DNA of 64,000 nt from an uncultured Bacteroidales bacterium (GTDB taxonomy: Bacteria > Bacteroidota > Bacteroidia > Bacteroidales > UBA932): the NCBI GenBank assembly GCA_944323785.1, contig CALUTU010000009.1, positions 1 to 64,000 on the forward strand. The letters are read 5' to 3'. Positions 16,117 to 25,323 of this stretch are shown here, piece after piece. The notes under the pieces are model-generated. The model searched no databases, was not told where the DNA came from, and saw only the letters and a list, made by a program, of their open reading frames with translations. Both the position numbers and the translations under genes were made by a program. Each line of letters opens with the position of its first letter. Position 1 is the stretch's first letter.

Positions 16117-18291
16117 TTAAATCTGAGATGGAATCACAGCCTCTATCAGCACCGGCTCTCCTTCCCTGCCTTCGCTGTCCATGGCGAAACCGGCACCGCA
16201 GAGCCTTGAATTCCACGGTACGGCATACATTACACTGGTCTTGTTGTAATTGGCTCGCCCGTTACTGCGGATACTGTAAATAAGTTCCTCCGTATTGAGC
16301 GCCTGCATATAGCTCAATGAGTTTCCGAAACCGCTGAAGTACCATGAGCCGGCATCCTCGGAGGGACTTATGGAAAAGACTACAGCCGCCATATCTTTAA
16401 AGTCATAATTCCTGACAGTATCCTGAAGGTAGATATCATTACCGTCCATTACGGTATACGATATCTCCATAGAAGCACTGCTGAACTCCCTTTTCAGAGT
16501 ACGGAATCCCTCCTGGAAAAGAGGGGTGGTCACACCTCCGCTGTATCCAAATGCAAATGCCGTATATTCTGTATCCGAACGAAGATAATATCCGTCCACG
16601 GTATATTCATAGAGTCCTCTGACCAGCTCCATCGTGCCGTCCATTTCCGCCTGCTCAATCACATAATTCATAAAATCCACGTCATCAGAAAAGTACGAAT
16701 ACTCCTCATACGGTATCACATAGGAATAATAGAACTCATCATCGGTAGACGGAGTGCATCTTATATTGGCTGTAGACGGACCTATGCCACTTATATCTAT
16801 GTCAATAGTCATAGAGGAACTTTCAGGGGAGCCGGTCGTACAGGATGCGAATGCCACTTCTGTCGTCCGCTCGCCAGCACTGTTGACTCCAAAAACAAAC
16901 ACGGTGTATTCAGTCTCTGAATCGAACGGAGCGTAGTTAAGATCCGCATAAGTGTCCAAAGTATGCATACCGGTTCGTATCTGTGATGATGATTCCCAGT
17001 CCATACCGCTCTGCTGCGCCATATTGATAAACATTGCAGCCACCTCGTCCGGCGTGTTGGATTCAAGTATCCCGCTAAGTGACAGTTGTATCCACCAGCG
17101 TGTATCCGGATTGGAAGGAGATACGGACACATCAAAATCTGAAGAACGTACATCACTGAAAGTTATCTCAAACTTGCAGTCATCCGTTATGACTACATCC
17201 TCTGTACTGTGGAATATTCCCGACACCTTTGTGAGAATGAGACCATTGTCATCCAGACCGAACGCATATATGAAATACTCCGTACCGGGAATCAAGTCCT
17301 CCATGACTGCAGCGGTCAACGTTCCTGTCCTTGTGAAATCACTGAAAGAAAACGACAGTCCCATACTGTTGTAATAGTCGATGATATTCTGCGTATCGGC
17401 TATTACCGCTGCCGCCAGTCTGTCTGCATTGCCTCCATACTCCGACTCATACTCCGTCATGGCAATGATATCAAGCATGTACGGGAGTTCGGCTTCCGAC
17501 GGTTCCACTCTCACCGTGATTGATGACATATTGCTCTCCGTCACTTCAATATCATATACAGCATCGGGATACCATGCCTCAGGAGCGGTATAGTCCTCAT
17601 GGAACACCACTCCTTCCGACTTGCCCATCACATCCAGAGAAAAGGCATATATACTATATGTGACACCGGGTTGAAGCCTGTCAAACACGCGCTCAGACTC
17701 TCCGGTCACAATACTGCGCTTAAGCAGAGTTGTCAGATATATGCCCGCCTCCTCGGCCTGCGCCTCCAAAGTAGCCAGAATATCTTCCACGAACGAGGTT
17801 CCATCCGGACATCCGGCCAATTCATCTGCCATTACAATGCCCGTATAGTAAGAAGACGTGTCGTCATCGGGATAAAAGGAGGCTGAAACTGAATACTCCT
17901 CATTCTCCGTAAGCACAATATCCACAAAAAGTTCGAAATCCGCCTTATTCTGCCGGATGTGCAGTACGGCCTCCTCGCATCCGTCTCCGGACACGGTAAT
18001 ATCCGCCTCGCGCTCAGAGTCCGTCTTATTAGGGTTGACCGAGAAAGACAGCTCTCCGCCGTCGCATTCCAATGAATCCAACCATGAGGCATCAGAAGAC
18101 GGTACCAGTACGGTCTCCAATCCACCCTCTACTGTACACGAGAGAGAGAAGCGCCCGCCTACGGCAGGCACATCTCCTATTGCACCGATTTTGATTTTCG
18201 CCTTGGTATCCACGCCCTCTCCGTTATCCGTGCATCCTGAGACACACAAAAGCACTGAAAAAAACAAGGATATGAATGTTTCTGCTCTCAT
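16117..18291 (-). CDS. BACON-like surface lipoprotein with four repeat modules
   Basis: The 724-residue protein has lipobox VSGC (about Cys20), a divergent BACON-like domain (about 30-112: VGGRFSLSCTVEGG, DASWLDSL, SEREADITVSG), then four modules (about 113-235, 240-360, 365-485, 490-610) with signatures VTYSIYAFSLD, TEYFIYAFGLDDNG, TEYTVFVFGVNSAG and TEYTAFAFGYSGG. The C-terminal 110 residues resemble the tail of the 931-residue neighbour (MEISYTVMDGNDIYLQD), so the two are paralogues. No catalytic motif. Fifth gene of the operon. Confidence 0.75.
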   Translation of the reverse strand: MRAETFISLFFSVLLCVSGCTDNGEGVDTKAKIKIGAIGDVPAVGGRFSLSCTVEGGLETVLVPSSDASWLDSLECDGGELSFSVNPNKTDSEREADITVSGDGCEEAVLHIRQNKADFELFVDIVLTENEEYSVSASFYPDDDTSSYYTGIVMADELAGCPDGTSFVEDILATLEAQAEEAGIYLTTLLKRSIVTGESERVFDRLQPGVTYSIYAFSLDVMGKSEGVVFHEDYTAPEAWYPDAVYDIEVTESNMSSITVRVEPSEAELPYMLDIIAMTEYESEYGGNADRLAAAVIADTQNIIDYYNSMGLSFSFSDFTRTGTLTAAVMEDLIPGTEYFIYAFGLDDNGLILTKVSGIFHSTEDVVITDDCKFEITFSDVRSSDFDVSVSPSNPDTRWWIQLSLSGILESNTPDEVAAMFINMAQQSGMDWESSSQIRTGMHTLDTYADLNYAPFDSETEYTVFVFGVNSAGERTTEVAFASCTTGSPESSSMTIDIDISGIGPSTANIRCTPSTDDEFYYSYVIPYEEYSYFSDDVDFMNYVIEQAEMDGTMELVRGLYEYTVDGYYLRSDTEYTAFAFGYSGGVTTPLFQEGFRTLKREFSSASMEISYTVMDGNDIYLQDTVRNYDFKDMAAVVFSISPSEDAGSWYFSGFGNSLSYMQALNTEELIYSIRSNGRANYNKTSVMYAVPWNSRLCGAGFAMDSEGREGEPVLIEAVIPSQI

Positions 18292-18302
18292 CTCCTCAGT
18301 TT

Positions 18303-19874
18303 TTATTGCAATTGAACCAACAGAACGGCCAGAACACCGGTTTCTTCCGTTTTAAGCTTAACGTCATACAGTCCCCACGTATAAGCATAACTCGGGCCGA
18401 ATACGCTATCCTCTATGCAAGTCCAGCACTCGTCAGGGAAAGCAGAGCCTCCGGAATCAATAACAGCGGACTCCACCACGGACCGCACATCCCTATACAG
18501 GACCTCACACTCTTTTCTTGTAGGTAGTCCCCACCCGGATCCCTTCTCCACACACCACTCATAAGCGGGGAAATTGCCCGGATGCGCTGCCTCAGCCGCG
18601 GCTAGCGCCGCATTGCCCTCAGTGCAGTCCACCGCCTCATAATCCGTATAACCCGAAGTATACAACGGATTGACTGCCCATGAAAGGAATGCCTTGTCTA
18701 TGGACACCACCTTGATATGGTCAGTAGAGGCCTCGAACACGATTCCCCTGCCATAACCCCTGACATCGAAAAGCTCTCCCACCGTCCAGTCAGACTTAAT
18801 CTCCCCTTTCGCCTCAACAGTCACATGGCAGTCTGCACTGACGGTCCCGACCGATGCCGTTACTGTCGCGTCCCCTTCTGCAAGTGCGGTGATTACTCCG
18901 TTATCCACAGAGACCACAGACGGCTTGTCCACACTCCATACAACCGTCTTGTCAGTCGTATTCTCTGGCAGAATCACTGCCGTAAGGACATATGTCTCCC
19001 CTACATACAAGTTGCGCTCATTGACAGAAAGGGTTATGTTCTCGGCCTCCACAGGATTGACAGTCACGTGACATTCCGCCGTCACCCCACCGGCAGACGC
19101 ACTGACAACAGCCTGACCTGCTCCCACGGCAGTCACGACCCCGTTGTCGACGGCAGCCACTCCGGCATCTGAAGAACTCCAGCTGACAGTCCTGTTCTCA
19201 GCATCCTCAGGCAGCACTTCTACCGTAAGTTCCACAGACTCTCCTATTCTAAGAGTCAGCTGCGTCTCACTGAGAACAACCTCCTCCACCTCCACCGGTT
19301 CTACTGTCACCCTGCATGAGGCGCTCTTGTCTCCTGCAGTAAATGTCACCACTGTCTCACCTACGGCAATGGCAGTCACAAGTCCGGCATCACTTATCCC
19401 GGCGACAGTGTTGTCCGCCGTTGTCCATTCCGGAACATATTCCGCGTCCTCAGGTGTCACGACAGCCTCAAGCTGATGAGTATCTCCCGGCATGAGAGTT
19501 ATGACACTGTCACTGAGCATTACTGACTCCACCACTACGGGGGTCACTGTAACGGCACAGGTGTCGTTGAAGCCGTCAATCGATACTATTATGCGGGCTG
19601 TTCCCTTCGAGACAGCCAGGACCTCACCATCAGAGACCGTGCAGCAGGCCTCGTTGTCACTGCTCCATACTACCTCTCCCTCCGGAACAGCACCATCGGG
19701 CTGTATCACGTATTCCAGCACGGCCTTCTGCCCTTTCTCCAGGACAATCTCGTCTCTTGACAAGACTATTCCTTCAACTGAAGGAGGAGTCTGAAACTCC
19801 TCCCCATTATCGCATCCGCTGCAGAACAAGACCATCGCCGCGGCGGACATCATTGTCAATATAGATTTTCCCAT
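18303..19874 (-). CDS. Lipoprotein with four Big_2 domains and DUF1566-like C-terminus
   Basis: The 523-residue protein has a signal with a Cys at about 21 (FCSGC), then four bacterial Ig-like (Big_2) domains of about 80 residues (roughly 32-112, 113-190, 191-270, 271-350), each with the pattern GESVELTVEVLPEDAENRTV / VSWSSSD / GVVTAVGAGQAVVSA. The C-terminal domain (about 355-523: WEVGELFD-type opening, EWCVEKGSGWGLPTRKECE, YAYTWG) resembles the DUF1566/Lcl-type C-terminal fold of Bacteroidota surface proteins. It is the fourth gene of the operon and one of four such proteins here. Confidence 0.75.
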   Translation of the reverse strand: MGKSILTMMSAAAMVLFCSGCDNGEEFQTPPSVEGIVLSRDEIVLEKGQKAVLEYVIQPDGAVPEGEVVWSSDNEACCTVSDGEVLAVSKGTARIIVSIDGFNDTCAVTVTPVVVESVMLSDSVITLMPGDTHQLEAVVTPEDAEYVPEWTTADNTVAGISDAGLVTAIAVGETVVTFTAGDKSASCRVTVEPVEVEEVVLSETQLTLRIGESVELTVEVLPEDAENRTVSWSSSDAGVAAVDNGVVTAVGAGQAVVSASAGGVTAECHVTVNPVEAENITLSVNERNLYVGETYVLTAVILPENTTDKTVVWSVDKPSVVSVDNGVITALAEGDATVTASVGTVSADCHVTVEAKGEIKSDWTVGELFDVRGYGRGIVFEASTDHIKVVSIDKAFLSWAVNPLYTSGYTDYEAVDCTEGNAALAAAEAAHPGNFPAYEWCVEKGSGWGLPTRKECEVLYRDVRSVVESAVIDSGGSAFPDECWTCIEDSVFGPSYAYTWGLYDVKLKTEETGVLAVLLVQLQ

Positions 19875-19882
19875 AGCGCTAT

Positions 19883-21226
19883 TTAGAACTCATACACGGC
19901 CACCATCTGATATCCCTCGCTCTTGGACGTGTTGGCCGTTGTATAACCGTTACTGTAATTCGTGTTCACCTGCACATACTCACCGGCATTGACCTCCGTG
20001 GAGGATGTCTGCATAGCATTGAGCCACATACCGCCCTCATTGGAAATAATCGTTCTGAGATCATTGAAGTGCCTCATAATCTCAGCCAGTTCATTCTGAG
20101 CCGGGACATACCAGTCCGGACCATATGTGTCCTCAATCCACTTAAATCCCGGATAAGACGTCTCATAAGCGGATGACTGCCGTATCTTCTCGGTATTCTC
20201 ACGTCCGTTGTCCGGGCTTACCGCTCCAATGAACACAGACTCACTGCTGTAATACGAACTGCTAAAGGGAGTAGCCTGCAGTCCGACAACTTTGCCGTGA
20301 CGGCCATTGTCTGTAATGTAGAACACCACTCCACTGTTGCCGTCAGGAGCTGTAAATATATCTCCTATCGCATATCTGACGCCTTCCACTTGAGTGACCG
20401 TAACCTCACATGACGCCGACAAGCCGCCGCAATAAGCAGTTATCACGGCACTGCCCGCTTTCAGCGCAGTCACTCTTCCTGCAGCCACAGTAGCTACAGA
20501 CAGGTCGGAACTTTCCCATGTGACATCACGGTAAGTGGCATTGGACGGGGCCACATTGGCTACGAGAAGCTCATTGTCCCCTTCTTCCAATGTCAACTCG
20601 TTCATACTGAGAGTCAATGATGTCACATCAACGGGACGCACACTGACATAGCAAGATGCACTTATACCATTTACAGACAAGGTGACTACAGTATTGCCTA
20701 CATTACGGGCCCTCACATAACCTTCCTCAGAGACTGAGGCTATCATCTCATCCTCGGAACTCCACTGGGCCACATACTCGCCTGCATTGACTGGTATGAC
20801 CTCATATGTAAGAGTGTCCACGTCGTCAACACTAAGAGCCAAGTTGGTCTCACTAAGAACCACATCTTTGACCACAGGCTCAACCACTGTCACCTCACAC
20901 TGTCCCAGACGGTTGCCGCAACGTGCGGATATAACGGTCACGCCCTCGCCGACAGCCTTGACAAGACCGGTTTCGTCCACTGTCGCTATACTCTCATCAG
21001 CAGACATCCAGACTACTGTACTGTCTGCGAGCGACTCCGGGAAAACGACTGCCTCCAATGACACTTCTCCACCTACCTGGATAGTCACCGACTCGGGACT
21101 GATCTCAACGGCAAGTACTTCATGAGACACAGGCTCCACCTCTTCTTTATTGCCGCATGATGCTGCCAGAACGATACCGGCAGTCAACAGGAACATACTG
21201 TATACTGATTGTTTTAACGTATTCAT
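19883..21226 (-). CDS. Lipoprotein with three Big_2 domains and DUF1566-like C-terminus
   Basis: The 447-residue protein has an SPII signal (lipobox LAASC, about Cys24), three Big_2 domains (about 40-118, 119-197, 198-277, with VVWMSADESIATVDETGLV and similar repeats) and a C-terminal DUF1566-like domain (about 280-447) containing FKWIEDTYGPDWYVPAQNEL. Big_2 domains act as stalks or adhesion modules on cell surfaces. It is one Big_2 unit shorter than its neighbours, as expected of repeat loss or gain. Third gene of the operon. Confidence 0.75.
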   Translation of the reverse strand: MNTLKQSVYSMFLLTAGIVLAASCGNKEEVEPVSHEVLAVEISPESVTIQVGGEVSLEAVVFPESLADSTVVWMSADESIATVDETGLVKAVGEGVTVISARCGNRLGQCEVTVVEPVVKDVVLSETNLALSVDDVDTLTYEVIPVNAGEYVAQWSSEDEMIASVSEEGYVRARNVGNTVVTLSVNGISASCYVSVRPVDVTSLTLSMNELTLEEGDNELLVANVAPSNATYRDVTWESSDLSVATVAAGRVTALKAGSAVITAYCGGLSASCEVTVTQVEGVRYAIGDIFTAPDGNSGVVFYITDNGRHGKVVGLQATPFSSSYYSSESVFIGAVSPDNGRENTEKIRQSSAYETSYPGFKWIEDTYGPDWYVPAQNELAEIMRHFNDLRTIISNEGGMWLNAMQTSSTEVNAGEYVQVNTNYSNGYTTANTSKSEGYQMVAVYEF

Positions 21227-21257
21227 AATATAAAAGTTTTAACTGTTGGACAATCCG

Positions 21258-22871
21258 TTACAATTCAATTCTCTGAATCAAAATAACATAATGCGTCTCC
21301 GTCTTCAACCGGCCGCCATTTGTGACTTCCATAACGCCAGGCGCCCAGTCGTACTCTGTAAAATACCCGGATTTTGCATTCTCCGCAGAGAAGTCTGACT
21401 CATAGCAGGTCCAGTACCTTGCTCCTTTTTCAACCGTCATGGCAGTACCTCCGTTGGCTTCCAGACCCGCATTTATGGCCTCATGGTTTTTCATCAGATC
21501 CAACAGCTCTGTCTCGGACGGGATATACCAGTCTCCGCCCTGTGAGGCACACCATTCCGCTGCCGGATACTCTCCTGGATGCTCCTCTGCATACTGGATG
21601 AGAAGTTCAGTACCTTCCTTTCCATAACCGGTAAAATCATCCCAAAGATCAGTATTTACCATAACAGTCGACCACTGAGCAGAACCTATCTCGAGATGCA
21701 TGACAGTTATGTAAGTGTCCGACACCAGCGCGACAATACCCTTGTCATGACCTTCGACATCGTACAGGTCTCCCACTTCCCATTCTACAACCGGCGCGTC
21801 GCTCTCCACCGTGACCGTGCAGACAGCATCCATACCTCCGGCCGAGGCCGTAATGACAGTCTCCCCTGAAGAGACTGCTGTCACAAGACCGTCCTTGGAA
21901 ACAGCGGCCACATTTCGGTTCCCCGTACTCCAGACGACATCAGCATCTGTCGCGTTATCGGGTTGGACAACTGCTGTAAGCTGCACTGTCTCACCTTCCT
22001 TCAGGGTATACTCGGTATAGTTGAGGACAATACTCTCAACCTCTACATTTGTCACGCTGACATTACAGCTTGCGCTCATTCCGCCTACCGTTGCGGTAAT
22101 GACTGCTTCTCCAGCGGAAATCGCGCTTACAGTGCCGTTGGCGACAGTAGCCACATTCTCATTGTCAGATGCCCAAAGAACATAACTATCGGCCAGTTCC
22201 TCAGGCTCTATGGTCAATGTGAGCTCAGACTTCTCTCCGACTTTCAGATTAAGCTCACCGGGGTCAACGGTGACATTCTCAACCTCCTTGGGTTCTACGA
22301 CAATACTGCATTTCGCATACACCTCACCGGCAGATGCCTGAATCACCGCCAGTCCCTCCGAGACCGCCGTCACCATGCCGTTCTCATCCACAGAGGCAAT
22401 ACCCTCATTGTCAGAACTCCAACTCAGGTCACACACTGCATCCTCTGGACTTACAGTTGCCTCCAACTGCACAGTCCCCCCTATCGGAAGCCGGACCATG
22501 GTCTCGCTGAGGATTATGGAATCTATCTGAATGTCGGACACCGTCACCTCGCAACGGTCAGTCTTACCGGCAATCTCAAGCACTATGCCCGCCGTACCTG
22601 TTCCTACTGCCGTCACCCGGCCTGCCTCGACTGTCACGACGGACTCATCCTCGCTGGACCAGACTGCAAGGCTGTCCGTCTCCGCATCCTCAGGCAGAAT
22701 CCTGTATGTCAACTCATACTCTCCCCCGACAGTCAATGACAGGCTGTGCCGTGAAAGCAAAATGTCATCAATGCCTCCCTGCAGGGAAACATCCTCATTG
22801 CAGGAGACTGCTCCGATAAGAATGGCGGCAACAGCCAAAGCAGACATGGCCGCCCTGTAAAATCTTTTCAT
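21258..22871 (-). CDS. Lipoprotein with four Big_2 domains and DUF1566-like C-terminus
   Basis: The 537-residue protein has a signal with Cys at about 25 (GAVSC), four Big_2 domains (about 33-110, 111-190, 191-270, 271-350; repeats such as VWSSEDESVVTVEAGRVTAV), then a C-terminal domain (about 355-537) opening with WEVGDLYDVEGHDKGIV and containing EWCASQGGDWYIPSETELLD. Its close likeness to the protein at 18303-19874 (both WEVG/WTVG openings, HPGEYPAAEWC/HPGNFPAYEWC) shows tandem duplication. Second gene of the operon. Confidence 0.75.
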   Translation of the reverse strand: MKRFYRAAMSALAVAAILIGAVSCNEDVSLQGGIDDILLSRHSLSLTVGGEYELTYRILPEDAETDSLAVWSSEDESVVTVEAGRVTAVGTGTAGIVLEIAGKTDRCEVTVSDIQIDSIILSETMVRLPIGGTVQLEATVSPEDAVCDLSWSSDNEGIASVDENGMVTAVSEGLAVIQASAGEVYAKCSIVVEPKEVENVTVDPGELNLKVGEKSELTLTIEPEELADSYVLWASDNENVATVANGTVSAISAGEAVITATVGGMSASCNVSVTNVEVESIVLNYTEYTLKEGETVQLTAVVQPDNATDADVVWSTGNRNVAAVSKDGLVTAVSSGETVITASAGGMDAVCTVTVESDAPVVEWEVGDLYDVEGHDKGIVALVSDTYITVMHLEIGSAQWSTVMVNTDLWDDFTGYGKEGTELLIQYAEEHPGEYPAAEWCASQGGDWYIPSETELLDLMKNHEAINAGLEANGGTAMTVEKGARYWTCYESDFSAENAKSGYFTEYDWAPGVMEVTNGGRLKTETHYVILIQRIEL

Positions 22872-22883
22872 CGTATTGCTGTA

Positions 22884-25172
22884 TTAAAGGTTAGTTTTTT
22901 CCAAATCACTGTAAAATACCTGCGCTGACGCAGCATGAGCTCCGAGCACGGAGGGGTCAAAATCCTCCGCGTCATCACGACTCACACAAAGGCTTCTGAT
23001 AACCGGGGTTCCATCCACTCCGTCCGCATCGACGCCCAGCGACAGCACGCTGACGTTCTGATAATCCCATGGAAGCACTCCGACAGTAGTACCTGCGGCC
23101 GGAGAATCGAAGTAAGTACCGCGATCCTTGATCGCACCCAAGAGGATGTCATAATTGAGACCTTCCATATACTCAGCGCTTCTTGTCTCCATCCATCCAT
23201 ACCAGGAGGCAGTCGCCTGATTGGGCAGGAAACGGATATACACCACAGCCTGATTGCCGTATTTGTCCTCGGGGTATGTCACAGGGTCATAAGCGACAAA
23301 GTCGTCTCCATTATACACCGTAATCTCTATGTCCACCTGTGCGTCGCTGACCTCCCGCGCCGGAGTACTGCACTCCGCTGTAAAGAGCCTCGTCGTGGGA
23401 TACCAGTAACTGCATCCGAAAGCAAAGAGCACGTAATCCTCACCAGGCTTGATAAAACCATACTCAGCATCATAGTACAGTATCTGTCCGGGCATGTCTC
23501 CGACACCGGATCTCAGCGAAAGTTCCGGATGACTTGCGATGATGCTGTTCAGCACGGCCTCATCGTTTCCACCCATGCTCTCGTATAGATCACGTGTCAT
23601 TATACCGTACATATACTCCTCGTCTGCTGAGGTCGATGCTATATTGACCGTCACATTGGAGTATGTGCTGGAAACCACTTCTATTGACAACTCCATATCT
23701 GACTGCGGCACCGCCTGAGTAGTGAAGTTCTGCATTTCTACAGCCGTAGTCCTCTCACCTTCAGTGGTAATTCCGAAAACTACAAGCATATAAGAGGTAA
23801 CAGGCGTAAGATCTCCATAACTCTCACTTACTTGACCCCGAAATACAAAATTATCGTCGGTTGCCCAACCCGGAGAGCTTTCATTCAATGAATTAATGCA
23901 CGCATCAGCCACCTCGGAGTCATCAAGTCCTAAAATGTCTTCTGCTTCTGTCACCAGAACCACGTATCTGGTCTGGTCTGATGTGGGAGTCACACTGAAT
24001 GCCACATCATACGTCCCAGTTTCGGTTATACTGATATCAAAAGTACAGTCATCAGATACCTCAACACCGCTTGTGGCAACTGTCTGCGTGAACAACTCCG
24101 TATTCTGATACCCGCGCTCGGCCCCGAACGCCCAGAACACATAGTTGCAGTCAGAAAACAGACCGGAGGCGTTGATAGTACTGTCCCCGCCCCTTGTGAC
24201 CGTTTCCCATGTCATATCTATACCGAAGCCCTGATTCATGTCAATCACAAACTGGGTCTCCTGTATCATATACGGAACAAAATCCACTATAGCCTCAAAC
24301 TCCTCCTCTGAAAGATATCCGGCAAGATAGCGGAAATCCCAGCTTTCAGGACTCACCGTCATACTGATATCTCTTGTTCCCACTTGTTCCTTGACAAAAT
24401 CGATTCTCTGGTCATACCAAGTGACGGACGTGGTAGTAAACGGAGCCTTGAACACTGATGTCGTAACAGTCGCATCAGTCTGCAAGCCGAAAGCATATAT
24501 ATAATAGTCACTCTCCGGCTGGAAAACGTCCATCTTGCCCTCATAGTCTCCATGATACAGTATTGAGGAATTCTCAAGAAGGAACTCAAGCGAGTACCCG
24601 TAATAGTCCGCCGCTTCCTGGAACACGCCAAGCGCATACTCAGTAACCGCTTCATCACTGCCCAAAGCATCTATATCGCTCTGCAGACCATTGAGTATGA
24701 CATAAGTCATTTCCTTATCTTTCGGGATCACTGTTATATCCGCTGCGAAAGCCGTCACATTGCTCACCTCAACACTCAGATCCTCATCCGGCTGCGGATC
24801 TTCACCAGAAGAACCGGCCTGAACAATTCTTATGACCACGCTCTCCGCTCCTGGATAGGACAGGACAATACTGCCCTCTCTGGAATCGGTTTGATCATTT
24901 TCTGTCACAGAGAATGTAAGCGATGTCTCGTCAAGCACCTGAATGCCGGTCACCCAGTCCTCACCGGACACGGCCTCCGGCAAGACTCCGGAAACTCCAT
25001 TCTCTATCTTATAATTCACAGTATACAGCCTGCTATCCGACGAGATCTCGTAAAGTTCCTGCTCAACGTCGATAACAGGCACCGCCTCCTCATCTTTTCT
25101 GCAGCCCGCAAGAAGAACTGACAGGACAGCGGTCAGAAGCAGTGGACAAATCAATCTGAATTTTAAATTCAT
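22884..25172 (-). CDS. BACON-domain surface lipoprotein, first gene of the operon
   Basis: The 762-residue protein has lipobox LAGC (about Cys24), a BACON domain (about 33-118: YTVNYKIENGVSGVLPEAVS, DWVTGI, SREGSIVLSYPGAE), four repeat modules (about 125-245, 250-370, 375-490, 495-605; signatures SDYYIYAFGLQ, NYVFWAFGAE, TSYMLVVFGITTEG, EDYVLFAFGCS) and a C-terminal part similar to the 931- and 724-residue proteins. No enzyme motif. Its promoter region (25212-25244) faces the divergently transcribed TPR/AraC-type regulator at 25324, a natural arrangement for specific control (inference). Confidence 0.78.
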   Translation of the reverse strand: MNLKFRLICPLLLTAVLSVLLAGCRKDEEAVPVIDVEQELYEISSDSRLYTVNYKIENGVSGVLPEAVSGEDWVTGIQVLDETSLTFSVTENDQTDSREGSIVLSYPGAESVVIRIVQAGSSGEDPQPDEDLSVEVSNVTAFAADITVIPKDKEMTYVILNGLQSDIDALGSDEAVTEYALGVFQEAADYYGYSLEFLLENSSILYHGDYEGKMDVFQPESDYYIYAFGLQTDATVTTSVFKAPFTTTSVTWYDQRIDFVKEQVGTRDISMTVSPESWDFRYLAGYLSEEEFEAIVDFVPYMIQETQFVIDMNQGFGIDMTWETVTRGGDSTINASGLFSDCNYVFWAFGAERGYQNTELFTQTVATSGVEVSDDCTFDISITETGTYDVAFSVTPTSDQTRYVVLVTEAEDILGLDDSEVADACINSLNESSPGWATDDNFVFRGQVSESYGDLTPVTSYMLVVFGITTEGERTTAVEMQNFTTQAVPQSDMELSIEVVSSTYSNVTVNIASTSADEEYMYGIMTRDLYESMGGNDEAVLNSIIASHPELSLRSGVGDMPGQILYYDAEYGFIKPGEDYVLFAFGCSYWYPTTRLFTAECSTPAREVSDAQVDIEITVYNGDDFVAYDPVTYPEDKYGNQAVVYIRFLPNQATASWYGWMETRSAEYMEGLNYDILLGAIKDRGTYFDSPAAGTTVGVLPWDYQNVSVLSLGVDADGVDGTPVIRSLCVSRDDAEDFDPSVLGAHAASAQVFYSDLEKTNL

Positions 25173-25211
25173 GGTCAGGTATTATTAATGGTGGTTATTT
25201 AAAACTGATTG

Positions 25212-25244
25212 TAAATTTATCTATGATATATTGTCCTTGACAAA
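25212..25244 (-). promoter_or_regulatory. Candidate promoter of the seven-gene lipoprotein operon
   Basis: On the minus strand TTTG (25244-25241), 21 bases, TAAATTTA (25219-25212), an imperfect -7 box, suggesting activator dependence. At the position where the other two lipoprotein promoters have GACAAATTTGCC (18 bp upstream), only a half-site, ATTTGAC, is seen at 25268-25274. Confidence 0.4.
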
Positions 25245-25323
25245 ACCACCGCAAATCTTTTTTGAGCATTTGACAATTTAACAAATCGTCACTTCCGTAT
25301 CACATTTTTTCTATTTTTGCAGT

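Noticed and set aside
11674-25172. Polysaccharide utilisation locus
   Set aside because: No SusC/SusD-type proteins, no glycoside hydrolase motifs and no hybrid two-component or sigma/anti-sigma pair. Only repeat-rich lipoproteins and a TPR/AraC-type regulator are present.
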